Of a stretch of DNA of 64,000 bases, positions 10,068 through 18,171 are shown in pieces. Below the pieces are notes generated by a model. The model was not told the origin of the DNA, searched no databases, and worked only from the letters and a program-made list of their open reading frames with translations. The stretch covers positions 3,410,001-3,474,000 of the forward strand of contig NZ_CP038853.1 in NCBI RefSeq assembly GCF_004792415.1. Direction: 5' to 3'. The translations under genes and the position numbers were made by a program. Numbering within the stretch: position 1 is the first letter of the stretch; every line of letters starts with the position of its first letter. Origin of the DNA: Pantoea vagans. Its GTDB lineage: Bacteria; Pseudomonadota; Gammaproteobacteria; Enterobacterales; Enterobacteriaceae.

Positions 10068-10784
10068 ATGCAGACCCCGCACATTCTTATCGTTGAAGAC
10101 GAACTGGTCACGCGTAATACCCTCAAGAGCATTTTTGAGGCGGAAGGTTATGTGGTGTACGAGGCGACTGATGGTGCTGAAATGCATCAGGTGCTGACCG
10201 ACAATGATGTTAACCTGGTTATTATGGACATCAACCTGCCCGGTAAAAACGGCCTGCTGCTGGCCCGTGAACTGCGTGAGCAGGCCAATGTCGCCCTGAT
10301 GTTCCTGACCGGCCGTGACAACGAAGTCGATAAAATTCTTGGTCTGGAAATTGGCGCCGATGACTACATCACCAAACCGTTTAATCCGCGTGAGCTGACC
10401 ATTCGTGCCCGCAACCTGCTGTCACGCACCATGAACCTGGCGATGCCAGGCGAAGAGCGCCGTCAGGTAGAGAGTTATAAATTTAACGGTTGGGAGCTGG
10501 ATATCAACAGCCGCTCACTGATCAACCCGAACGGCGAGCACTACAAATTGCCACGCAGTGAGTTCCGCGCCATGCTGCACTTCTGCGAAAATCCAGGCAA
10601 AATTCAGACCCGTGCCGATCTGCTGAAAAAAATGACCGGCCGCGACCTTAAGCCGCACGATCGCACCGTTGATGTCACCATCCGTCGTATCCGCAAGCAT
10701 TTCGAATCCACGCCGGACACGCCTGAGATCATCGCCACCATCCATGGTGAAGGTTATCGCTTCTGTGGCGATCTGCAGGATTAA
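10068..10784 (+). CDS. arcA: Aerobic respiration control response regulator ArcA
   Basis: ArcA is the response regulator of the ArcBA system, which represses aerobic metabolism under low oxygen. It has 238 residues, identical in length to E. coli. The receiver domain (1–120) starts [20 protein letters not shown] with the acidic pair E10/D11, the phosphorylated Asp in [12 protein letters not shown] at D54, and the conserved Lys in [14 protein letters not shown]. An OmpR/PhoB winged helix (about 135–235) follows, with [17 protein letters not shown]. The ATG at 10068 is preceded by TAGGTAGCTAAAC. An intrinsic terminator follows the stop. Confidence 0.98.
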   Translation: MQTPHILIVEDELVTRNTLKSIFEAEGYVVYEATDGAEMHQVLTDNDVNLVIMDINLPGKNGLLLARELREQANVALMFLTGRDNEVDKILGLEIGADDYITKPFNPRELTIRARNLLSRTMNLAMPGEERRQVESYKFNGWELDINSRSLINPNGEHYKLPRSEFRAMLHFCENPGKIQTRADLLKKMTGRDLKPHDRTVDVTIRRIRKHFESTPDTPEIIATIHGEGYRFCGDLQD

Positions 10785-10810
10785 TCCACTGTCAGATGCG
10801 ATAAATAAAA

Positions 10811-10834
10811 AACGCCCCTGCGGGCGTTTTTTTT
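10811..10834 (+). terminator. arcA intrinsic terminator
   Basis: AACGCCC and GGGCGTT arms around a short CTGC loop are followed by a run of T residues, 26 bp after the arcA stop. A-tracts on the other side may let it serve the convergent creA transcript too. Confidence 0.88.
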
Positions 10835-10855
10835 ATGCTCAATACCGCAGTTTAA

Positions 10856-11329
10856 TCAGTGCCACGGCATAATCGGCACGGCGCTGAGCGCATTTTTCGG
10901 TGAACCATCGACCACTTTATCGGAGTAGGTCAGATAGACCAGAGCATTGCGCTTTTTGTCGAAGAAGCGTACAACCTGCAGCTTCTTGAAGATTAAAGAG
11001 GTGCGCTGGCGGAAGACCACTTCGCCCTCCGCTTTGCCCTGCGCAATTTTATCACTCAGTTCGACCGGACCTACCTGCTGACAGGAAATCGCGGCATCAG
11101 AGGTATCTTCTGCCAGCCCCAGTCCGCCTTTAATGCCGCCGGTCTTCGCCCGGCTGATATAACAGGTTACATTTTTAACGTCCGGGTCATCGAATGCTTC
11201 AACAATGATCTTGTGGTCAGGCCCGAATATCTTGAATACCGTATCAACAGAGCCAATCTGTTCGGCAAGCAGCGGGCTGGAAAAGGTGAGCGTGGTCAGC
11301 GCAGCGATCATAAGACGCGTTATTGTCAT
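10856..11329 (-). CDS. creA: CreA family periplasmic protein
   Basis: Starting at the ATG at 11329 the product is 157 residues, the same as E. coli CreA. It carries a signal peptide ([22 protein letters not shown]) and the family blocks [43 protein letters not shown] and [24 protein letters not shown]. Four cysteine-free/cysteine-containing conserved stretches aside, no biochemical function is established. In E. coli it heads creABCD; here the next gene downstream is arcA on the opposite strand, so creB, creC and creD are absent. A longer in-frame start at 11452 is rejected because it lacks the signal-peptide register. Confidence 0.95.
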   Translation of the reverse strand: MTITRLMIAALTTLTFSSPLLAEQIGSVDTVFKIFGPDHKIIVEAFDDPDVKNVTCYISRAKTGGIKGGLGLAEDTSDAAISCQQVGPVELSDKIAQGKAEGEVVFRQRTSLIFKKLQVVRFFDKKRNALVYLTYSDKVVDGSPKNALSAVPIMPWH

Positions 11330-11523
11330 GGAGTTACCATTGCAAATGGAATAGATGAGAATGTAATGTACTGTTAATCGAACTAATGACCAAACCAAAA
11401 CGGGTTTAAGCCCGTACTGATTTAGCACAACCTTCCCCGGAAAACGGCCCACGTCTTTTGAGCAATGAGTGCTAATATTCTTCGAATGCGTTTAGCTGCA
11501 CCACCAGAGTATGAGGATGTTTT

Positions 11524-12405
11524 ATGGACCAAGCCGGTATCATTCGCGATTTGCTTGTCTGGCTGGAGAGCCATCTGGATCAACCCCTTTCACTGGACAA
11601 TGTTGCCCAGAAAGCCGGTTACTCTAAATGGCATTTACAAAGGATGTTCAAGGACGTAACCGGTCACGCAATAGGTGCCTATATCCGTGCGCGTCGTCTG
11701 TCGAAAGCTGCTGTCGCGCTGCGCCTGACCAGTCGCCCGATTCTGGACATCGCCCTGCAGTATCGTTTTGATTCACAGCAGACTTTTACTCGCGCATTCA
11801 AAAAGCAGTTTGCTCAGACACCGGCCTGGTATCGTCGCTCTTCTGACTGGAACTCATTCGGTATTCGTCCCCCGATTCGCCTGGACGATGAGACGCAGCC
11901 GGAACCAGCTTTCGTTACCCTGCCGGAAACGGTACTGGTGGGACAAACCCAGAACTACACCTGTATTCTGGAGCAGATATCCAGCTATCGCGACGAGATG
12001 CGGATTCACTTCTGGAAGCAGTTCCTGCTGGAAACGGACACGGTTCCGCCGGTGCTGTATGGCCTGCATCAGGTGCGTGCCAGCCAGGATAAAGATGATG
12101 AGCAGGAGATTCTCTACACCACGGCGGTGCCTGCTGACAGCGCGGTCAACCTGCACTCCGGACAGAGTGTTATTCTGGAAGCGGGCGATTACGTGCAGTT
12201 CACCTACAACGGCCCGCGCGTCAATCTGCAGGAATTTATCCTGCTGCTTTACGGCACCTGCATGCCAACGCTGGGACTGACCCGTCGTCAGGGACAGGAC
12301 ATCGAACGCTTTTATACCGATGGTGGTAAAAAGCGCGCTGAGCCACCGACTGAGATCCGGTGCGAATACCTGATTCCGATTCGCCGCCAGACCGTCGCCA
12401 GCTAA
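11524..12405 (+). CDS. rob: Right origin-binding protein Rob, AraC/XylS-type regulator
   Basis: A 293-residue relative of E. coli Rob (289). The N-terminal AraC-type DNA-binding domain (1–110) has two helix-turn-helix units: LSLDNVAQKAGYSKWHLQRMFKDVTG and RPILDIALQYRFDSQQTFTRAFKKQF. The C-terminal half is a GyrI-like ligand-binding domain (about 125–290). Rob activates multidrug, oxidative and solvent stress genes at mar/sox/rob boxes. RBS GAGGATG lies just before the ATG. Divergent from creA, as in E. coli. Confidence 0.96.
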   Translation: MDQAGIIRDLLVWLESHLDQPLSLDNVAQKAGYSKWHLQRMFKDVTGHAIGAYIRARRLSKAAVALRLTSRPILDIALQYRFDSQQTFTRAFKKQFAQTPAWYRRSSDWNSFGIRPPIRLDDETQPEPAFVTLPETVLVGQTQNYTCILEQISSYRDEMRIHFWKQFLLETDTVPPVLYGLHQVRASQDKDDEQEILYTTAVPADSAVNLHSGQSVILEAGDYVQFTYNGPRVNLQEFILLLYGTCMPTLGLTRRQGQDIERFYTDGGKKRAEPPTEIRCEYLIPIRRQTVAS

Positions 12406-12444
12406 GGTCAGGGCTGCCGTCTGTGGACGGCAGCTTTCACGACA

Positions 12445-13092
12445 TCAGCGTTGCAGCTCGTCGAGCGCAGGCGCGTCAAGATGGGAAATATCCCCTGCCG
12501 TCTCCACAATCCACCCTTCTGCCAGCCAGGCACTCTGCTGATAATCGACACGTGAGATTGAGCAGTTACGCAGTCGCAGGCGACGTTCCGCATACGCGGG
12601 CAGACCGAGAATCGTGCTGACCAGCGATCCCAGCGCCATACCGTGACTGACCAGCAGGGGACGGCTTCCGGCAGGCAGTTCAAGGCAGGCATTCAGCGCG
12701 GCGTGCATGCGCGTTGCCATCTCCGTCATCGACTCGCCTTCTGGAATACGACCGCCTTCGGTGCCGTTGACCAGCGTGGCGCGCCACTGCTCTTCCTCCG
12801 CCGTTAAGCCATCCAGCGGACGCTTCTCCAGCACGCCCATATTCAGCTCACGCAGCCGCGGATCCAGCGTCACTGTGCATCCGCAGGCATCCGCAATAAT
12901 TTCCGCGGTGCGGCGCGTACGCCCCAGATCGCTGGCAATCACGTGCGTGATGCCCAGATGCTTCACGCGCTCACCCACCTGATAAGCCTGTTGCTCACCT
13001 TTTTCCGTCAGCGGACTGTCGGATTGCCCCTGAATGCGGCGTTCCGCATTCCATACCGTTTCACCGTGACGAACAAGATAGACCTGTAGCAT
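12445..13092 (-). CDS. gpmB: GpmB, histidine phosphatase superfamily (phosphoglycerate mutase-like)
   Basis: A 215-residue protein starting MLQVYLVRHGETVWNAERRIQGQSDSPLTEKG. The RHG phosphohistidine motif is at residues 8–10, and the second catalytic histidine lies in LLVSHGMALGSL near residue 150. Annotated in E. coli as a probable phosphoglycerate mutase, although the family contains many general phosphatases, so the in vivo substrate is uncertain. Convergent with rob and divergent from yjjX, conserved synteny. Confidence 0.93.
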   Translation of the reverse strand: MLQVYLVRHGETVWNAERRIQGQSDSPLTEKGEQQAYQVGERVKHLGITHVIASDLGRTRRTAEIIADACGCTVTLDPRLRELNMGVLEKRPLDGLTAEEEQWRATLVNGTEGGRIPEGESMTEMATRMHAALNACLELPAGSRPLLVSHGMALGSLVSTILGLPAYAERRLRLRNCSISRVDYQQSAWLAEGWIVETAGDISHLDAPALDELQR

Positions 13093-13296
13093 GTTAGTTT
13101 CCGTTATACTGCGACAAAAATCGTCTCAGAGCCTGCCCCATCAGGCGTCATTGTTGCAGGCAGTCTGGACACGGAGCGTGCGGAATAACCCGGCGTACAC
13201 GGAGTACGCGAGGATCGTGGCACTGCTCAGGTTCAGACCAGCCCGTAAAATTGCCTGATGGGCCAGGCTCTTAATCACCTGAGGGTTCAACCAATT

Positions 13297-13815
13297 ATGT
13301 ACCATGTTGTCGCAGCCACAACCAACCCAGCGAAGATTCACGCGATTGCTCAGGCTTTCAGCGACGTTTTCGGCGAGGGATCCTGCCATATTGAAGGGGT
13401 CGAGGTCGATAGCGGCGTAGCAGCACAACCGTTAACCCATCTGGAAACGCGAACAGGCGCACGTCAGCGCGTCATGAATGCCCGCCAGGTCCGGCCTGAA
13501 GCGGCGTTCTGGGTGGCGATTGAGGCAGGCATCGAAGATGACACCGCATTTGCCTGGATGGTCGTGGAAAACCAGAAGCAGCGCGGCGAATCGCGCTCAG
13601 CCAGTTTTACCCTGCCGCCAGTCGTGCTGGCGGGCCTGCGCGAAGGCCGCGAACTGGGCGAAGAGATGGCGCGGTTAACCGGCATCGACAATATCAAACA
13701 CCAGGGTGGTGCTATCGGGGCGTTCACGAACGGCCTGCTCAGCCGCTCCAGTGTCTATCATCAGGCACTGATTCTGGCACTCTGCCCATTCGTCCATCCG
13801 CTCTATCAGCAGTAA
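13297..13815 (+). CDS. yjjX: Inosine/xanthosine triphosphatase YjjX
   Basis: A house-cleaning NTPase that hydrolyses non-canonical ITP/XTP. The start at 13297 ([37 protein letters not shown], 172 residues) matches the E. coli protein (170); an upstream in-frame ATG at 13258 is less likely. Further conserved blocks are [15 protein letters not shown] and [29 protein letters not shown]. Its stop codon abuts that of convergent trpR with no gap. Confidence 0.95.
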   Translation: MYHVVAATTNPAKIHAIAQAFSDVFGEGSCHIEGVEVDSGVAAQPLTHLETRTGARQRVMNARQVRPEAAFWVAIEAGIEDDTAFAWMVVENQKQRGESRSASFTLPPVVLAGLREGRELGEEMARLTGIDNIKHQGGAIGAFTNGLLSRSSVYHQALILALCPFVHPLYQQ

Positions 13816-14136
13816 TCAGACGCGTCCCAGATGCGCTTCCAGCCAGCGTTTCAGCTCTGGCGGCGCCTCTTTCAGGCTGTTAGAGCCGCGGGTAATGGTC
13901 GCGATGCCGACGCCGAGCTCATTTTTCAGCTCACGCTGGCTCATTTCGCCGTTCATCAACTCTTCGATAATCCGCAGTCGGGTGCCGAATGCTTCCCGCT
14001 CATCAGGCGTCATCATCAGTTGCATCAGTGGCAATGCATGACCATCGGCAAAGGCCTGCTGCATCAGCACGACAAAGCGTTGCCAGCTATCTTCTGGCGG
14101 ATGCGCATCGGTAGAGGGGGAATCAGAATGGGTCAT
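13816..14136 (-). CDS. trpR: Trp operon repressor TrpR
   Basis: A 106-residue tryptophan-responsive repressor. The core matches the family: [52 protein letters not shown], with the helix-turn-helix at about residues 66–85. The first 15 residues are variable, as usual. The start at 14136 is preceded by GGAAG seven bases away; that SD lies inside the operator palindrome (14143–14172). Downstream of slt on the same strand, as in E. coli. Confidence 0.97.
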   Translation of the reverse strand: MTHSDSPSTDAHPPEDSWQRFVVLMQQAFADGHALPLMQLMMTPDEREAFGTRLRIIEELMNGEMSQRELKNELGVGIATITRGSNSLKEAPPELKRWLEAHLGRV

Positions 14137-14142
14137 GAAGAG

Positions 14143-14172
14143 GCTTCCGTACTCGCTAAAGAGTACGGAAGC
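14143..14172 (-). promoter_or_regulatory. trpR operator, perfect 12-bp inverted repeat overlapping the SD
   Basis: GCTTCCGTACTC and GAGTACGGAAGC are perfect inverted arms around GCTAAA. The central GTACTC/GAGTAC matches the Trp repressor operator (core CTAG/GTAC type) found at E. coli trpR, which is autoregulated. The symmetry here is longer than that operator and includes the GGAAG that serves as ribosome binding site of trpR. Confidence 0.8.
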
Positions 14173-14181
14173 TTAGCACAG

Positions 14182-16101
14182 CTAGTAACGGCGATTCCAC
14201 TCAGCATCTGACAGGATCCAGTCAGGCTTGCCCATGAAGTGACGATAGTAGGCGTCATACGCCAGCACATTCTTCACGTAGCCGCGCGTTTCAGAGAACG
14301 GAATGGTCTCAATAAACGCGACGGCGTCGAGATTGCCTGCACTGGTTTTCTGCCAGCTTCGCACCCGGCCCGGACCGGCATTATAGGCCGCAGAGGCGAA
14401 GATCCGGTTCTGGTTAAACTGCTGATAGACATATTCCAGATACTGCGTGCCGATCTGGATATTGGTTTCCGGATCCAGCAGCTGGCTGGTATTGCTGTAG
14501 CCAGGAATGTTGTACATCTTCACGGTATGCGCCGCGGTGGCAGGCATAATCTGCATCAGACCACTGGCCCCGACCGGCGAACGCGCTTTCGGGTTCCAGG
14601 CACTTTCCTGACGCGAAATCGCCATCGCATAGCTCGGTGGGATCTGTTTGACCTCAGTGTTACGCTCATAGACGCTCTGCCACGCCAGCGGGAAGCGCTC
14701 TTTCAGGCTGTCCCACATTTTGGCGGTGATGGTCGCCTGCACGCTGAGATCCCACCAGTCCTGCTCATTAGCGTAACGCGCCAGCATCTGCTGCTGCGAG
14801 TGGGTGCGGCTGGCAATCAGATTGCTCCACTCGCTGCGTGCCAGATTATCCAGCCCCCAGTACATCAGTTCGCGTACGCGGGCCAGCTCCGGTCCCTGCA
14901 CCGTGGCACTGTCAGGCTTCGGCGCTTCATCGACCTGCAACGGGTAGTCAACACCGAGCCGCTGGGCAGCCACCATCGGATAGAAGCCACGTGCCTGCAT
15001 CAGCTTGCGCAGGATCTCTTCTGCTTCCTCTTTACGATCTTTCTCAAACAGCAGGTCAGCCTGCCAGTACTGCCACTCATCTTTCTCTTTGGCTTCCAGC
15101 GGCAGACGGGCGATCCAGGTATTCAGGCCGCGTCGATCATGCTGAGAAAGCGCCAGGCGCACCCGGCGTTCCACCAGCGCGGTCGACTCACTGTTCATCA
15201 CCACCGCATCGCGCCAGCGCGCCTGCTCAGAGGTGAGATCGCTGCCCATCATGCGCCAGACCACAATCTCCTTCAGCGCCTGCTCATCTTCCGGCCCCAT
15301 CTTCTGTGCCCGGACCAGAATCGGAATCAGGCTGCGGGCATTTTCCATGTCCTGCCGCGCCACGCGCGTAAAGGCGTAAATCGTGGCCTGACGGGTAAAG
15401 TCGGTTGGCCCGACGGCGCTGGCAAAGGTGCTGACCGTTAACGGATCATGCTGCAGGGACTGTATCGCGTCAGACATGGTCTGATAGTCAGCAGGTAACG
15501 TTTTCGCCAGATAACTCACCAGGCTGTCGTTGCCCGCTTTCATCGCCAGCCGGATACGTTCCAGGATGGTAATCGGCGAAACCTGACCGGACGCCTGCCA
15601 TACTGAGAAGAGCTTATCGCAGTCCGCGGGCAGCGCCGTGCCGCGCAGCCAGATCTGCTTCGCGCCATCAAACGCGGCCTGCTGCTGACCGGTGGCCCAT
15701 TTGGCGTAATACCAGTTACAGCGTGCCTGCACTGGCTTCGGTTCGGTCGGACTGAAGTTCAGCACGCCCTGCCAGTCCTGACGGTAAGCCAGCACATTAA
15801 TAAAGCGGGTACTGAGCGAGCGCGCGGGTGGCAGCGTCGGATACTGGCGAATAAAGTTCTGTACGGCCAGCGCGGTTTCCTGATCGAGATCCTGTGCCAG
15901 CAGGCGATATTGCAGATAAGGATAGAGCGGATAATCCTGGAGCGTCGGCAACAGCTGATCGACGGTCGCCATCTGGTTGCTGTCCCAGGCCTGTTTAATT
16001 TGTTGATAACGTTGCCGTTGTTGATCCAGCGAATCGGCCCATGCGCTGCTGGCCGAACCGACCAGGCAGATCCCTATCATCCAGTTACGCCACTTCACCA
16101 C
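14182..16101 (-). CDS. slt: Soluble lytic murein transglycosylase Slt70
   Basis: Slt cleaves peptidoglycan glycan strands to form 1,6-anhydromuropeptides in the periplasm. The mature N-terminal part is the alpha-superhelical U domain (DSLDQQRQRYQQIKQAWDSNQM onward). The C-terminal lysozyme-like domain (about 480–639) has ISRQESAWNPKARSPVGASGLMQIMPATAAH, with the catalytic Glu in RQESAW, and ASAAYNAGPGRVRSW. I choose the GTG at 16101 (639 residues, signal peptide WMIGICLVGSASSAWA), because GAGGAG lies 6 nt before it; an ATG at 16152 would add 17 residues with no signal-peptide logic. Confidence 0.93.
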   Translation of the reverse strand: MVKWRNWMIGICLVGSASSAWADSLDQQRQRYQQIKQAWDSNQMATVDQLLPTLQDYPLYPYLQYRLLAQDLDQETALAVQNFIRQYPTLPPARSLSTRFINVLAYRQDWQGVLNFSPTEPKPVQARCNWYYAKWATGQQQAAFDGAKQIWLRGTALPADCDKLFSVWQASGQVSPITILERIRLAMKAGNDSLVSYLAKTLPADYQTMSDAIQSLQHDPLTVSTFASAVGPTDFTRQATIYAFTRVARQDMENARSLIPILVRAQKMGPEDEQALKEIVVWRMMGSDLTSEQARWRDAVVMNSESTALVERRVRLALSQHDRRGLNTWIARLPLEAKEKDEWQYWQADLLFEKDRKEEAEEILRKLMQARGFYPMVAAQRLGVDYPLQVDEAPKPDSATVQGPELARVRELMYWGLDNLARSEWSNLIASRTHSQQQMLARYANEQDWWDLSVQATITAKMWDSLKERFPLAWQSVYERNTEVKQIPPSYAMAISRQESAWNPKARSPVGASGLMQIMPATAAHTVKMYNIPGYSNTSQLLDPETNIQIGTQYLEYVYQQFNQNRIFASAAYNAGPGRVRSWQKTSAGNLDAVAFIETIPFSETRGYVKNVLAYDAYYRHFMGKPDWILSDAEWNRRY

Positions 16102-16316
16102 GTAAATCTCCTCTGTTGCTGGGCGCCGGCGAGTTGCCAGACAGTCTTTCATGCTAACCGGGCCACCGGACTCTTGCCATGTTCTTCACAAAATTTACGC
16201 ACACGGACACTAAACGCACCGTCATCGATCAGCGTGCGCGCCGTCATTGTGCAAATTATCATCAGAAAATCTTATCACTGAACGCATTAAACTGTTGAAT
16301 CATTGCGTTAAAAAAG

Positions 16317-16332
16317 TGGCACACCCTTTGCT
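16317..16332 (+). promoter_or_regulatory. Sigma-54 (-24/-12) promoter of the urea operon
   Basis: TGGCAC-ACCCT-TTGCT fits the RpoN consensus TGGCAC-N5-TTGCW, with intact GG and GC and the correct spacing. It lies about 40 bp before the atzF start codon. Upstream at 16237–16253 an imperfect NtrC-like dyad (CGCGC-N7-GTGCA) is visible. This implies nitrogen-limitation control of the whole urea cluster. Confidence 0.8.
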
Positions 16333-16372
16333 CTGTTGAATCCCATCTTGTATACCAGCTGGAATTCTTCAT

Positions 16373-18169
16373 ATGACTTCAACCATCGGCCTGACACTTC
16401 CCGCCTGGCAGCAGCGCTATCAGCAGGCTCCGCAACAGATAACCTCACTGCTGACTGCACACCTGGCAGCAATCGACACCCGTGATAATGCCTGGATCTA
16501 TCTCGCGACACCGGATCAGTTAGCGGCACAAATTGCGCCACTGCTGGCGGATTATCAGCGCGATCCCGGCTCGCTGCCGCTGTTTGGTGTGCCCTTTGCG
16601 GTCAAAGACAACATTGATGTGGCAGGCTGGCCGACCAGCGCCGCCTGCCCTGCCTTTACCTATACCGCCAGCGAAGACGCGGTCGCCGTCGCCCGGCTGA
16701 AAGCCGCTGGTGCCGTCGTCATCGGCAAAACCAACCTCGATCAGTTCGCGACCGGTCTGGTGGGCACCCGTTCGCCTTATGGCGCGGTCAGCAACACCTT
16801 TGATGCTGATTATGTCAGTGGTGGCTCCAGCTCCGGCTCGGCATCCGTGCTGGCGCGCGGGCTGGTTGCCTTTTCGCTGGGCACCGATACCGCCGGTTCG
16901 GGCCGCGTGCCGGCGGGCTTTAACAATATAGTCGGACTCAAGCCGACCAAGGGCTGGTTCTCTGCGCGTGGCGTTGTGCCCGCCTGTCGCCTCAACGACA
17001 CTATTTCGGTGTTTGCGCTGACGGCAGAAGATGCGTTTAGCGTCGCCAGCGTCATGGGTGGCTATGATGCCAGTGACGCCTATTCGCGCGTGAATCCGCG
17101 CACCGCCCCGGCCAGCCTGCCCGTTCATCCCCATTTTGCTATACCTTTGAACCCGGAATTTTTTGATGATGCGGCGGCCGAAGCAGCCTGGGATCAGGCG
17201 CTGGAGGCATTGCAGACGGGCGGCGCAACGCTGCACCCCATCGACTTCACCCCGTTCAGCAAGCTGGCTGAACAGCTCTATTACGGTGCCTGGGTCGCCG
17301 AACGCACGGCGGCGGTGGGCGGGATGCTCGATCGTCCGGCAGAGATGGACCCGGTGGTGCATGAGATCGTCGCCAGCGGCCTGAAATACAGCGCGGTCGA
17401 TGCTTATAAGGCGGAATATCTGCGGGCGGAGCTGACGCGTCAGATCCAGCAGACGCTGGCACAGTTCGACGCGCTGGTGGTGCCCACCTCGCCCACCATC
17501 CATACCCTGGAGGAGATGAAGCAGGAGCCGATTCTCTACAACTCGCATTTCGGCACCTATACCAACTTCACCAATCTTGCCGACCTCTCTGCACTGGCGC
17601 TGCCCGGCCCGTTCCGCAACGACGATCTCCCGGCGGGTATCACGCTGATTGCGCCTGCCTGGCACGATCGGGCGCTGGCGGAGTTTGGTCTTCGCTGGCA
17701 GCAGCAGCTCGCTCTGCCGCTGGGCGCCACCGGCCAGCCCTTCCCGGCCCGGCGCACTGCGCTGCCCGCCTCACCCGCCCACGTCCGGCTGGCGGTCGTG
17801 GGCGCGCATCTGACCGGCATGCCGCTTAATTTCCAGCTCACTGAACGCAAGGCCGTCTGGGTCGAAGAGACGCAGACCGCGCCCCACTATCGCCTCTTCG
17901 CCCTGCTGGAGGGCGCGATCAAAAAGCCCGGCCTGATGCGTGACGAACAGGGCGCTGCGATCACCGTTGAACTGTGGGATATCCCGGTCGCGCGTTTTGG
18001 CGAGTTTGTGGCGGAGATCCCCGCACCGCTGGGTATCGGCAGCCTGACGCTGGCTGATGGCCGGGTGGTGAAAGGCTTTATCTGCGAAGGCTCGGCGCTG
18101 AAGAGCGCGCTGGAGATTACTGAAACGGGCGGCTGGCGCAACTGGCTGGCATCACAGGGGAGTCACTGA
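16373..18169 (+). CDS. atzF: Allophanate hydrolase
   Basis: Hydrolyses allophanate to ammonia and carbon dioxide, the second half of the urea amidolyase pathway. 598 residues, the size of stand-alone AtzF/DUR1 hydrolases. The amidase-signature domain occupies about 1–440: FGVPFAVKDNID with Lys78, GGSSSGSAS with Ser152, and GTDTAGSGRVPAG with nucleophile Ser176 form the Ser-cisSer-Lys triad. The spacing (74 and 24) equals that I recall for AtzF of Pseudomonas sp. ADP. The C-terminal part (about 465–595, LAVVGAHLTGMPLNFQLTER onward) is the allophanate hydrolase C domain. The stop is 2 bp before urea carboxylase. Confidence 0.94.
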   Translation: MTSTIGLTLPAWQQRYQQAPQQITSLLTAHLAAIDTRDNAWIYLATPDQLAAQIAPLLADYQRDPGSLPLFGVPFAVKDNIDVAGWPTSAACPAFTYTASEDAVAVARLKAAGAVVIGKTNLDQFATGLVGTRSPYGAVSNTFDADYVSGGSSSGSASVLARGLVAFSLGTDTAGSGRVPAGFNNIVGLKPTKGWFSARGVVPACRLNDTISVFALTAEDAFSVASVMGGYDASDAYSRVNPRTAPASLPVHPHFAIPLNPEFFDDAAAEAAWDQALEALQTGGATLHPIDFTPFSKLAEQLYYGAWVAERTAAVGGMLDRPAEMDPVVHEIVASGLKYSAVDAYKAEYLRAELTRQIQQTLAQFDALVVPTSPTIHTLEEMKQEPILYNSHFGTYTNFTNLADLSALALPGPFRNDDLPAGITLIAPAWHDRALAEFGLRWQQQLALPLGATGQPFPARRTALPASPAHVRLAVVGAHLTGMPLNFQLTERKAVWVEETQTAPHYRLFALLEGAIKKPGLMRDEQGAAITVELWDIPVARFGEFVAEIPAPLGIGSLTLADGRVVKGFICEGSALKSALEITETGGWRNWLASQGSH

Positions 18170-18171
18170 TC

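Noticed and set aside
14239..15441. 400-residue plus-strand frame
   Set aside because: It is antisense to slt, whose reading frame has clear lytic transglycosylase motifs. A long antisense frame is common in GC-rich genes.
16520..17665. 381-residue minus-strand frame
   Set aside because: Antisense to allophanate hydrolase with intact amidase triad; no motif of its own.
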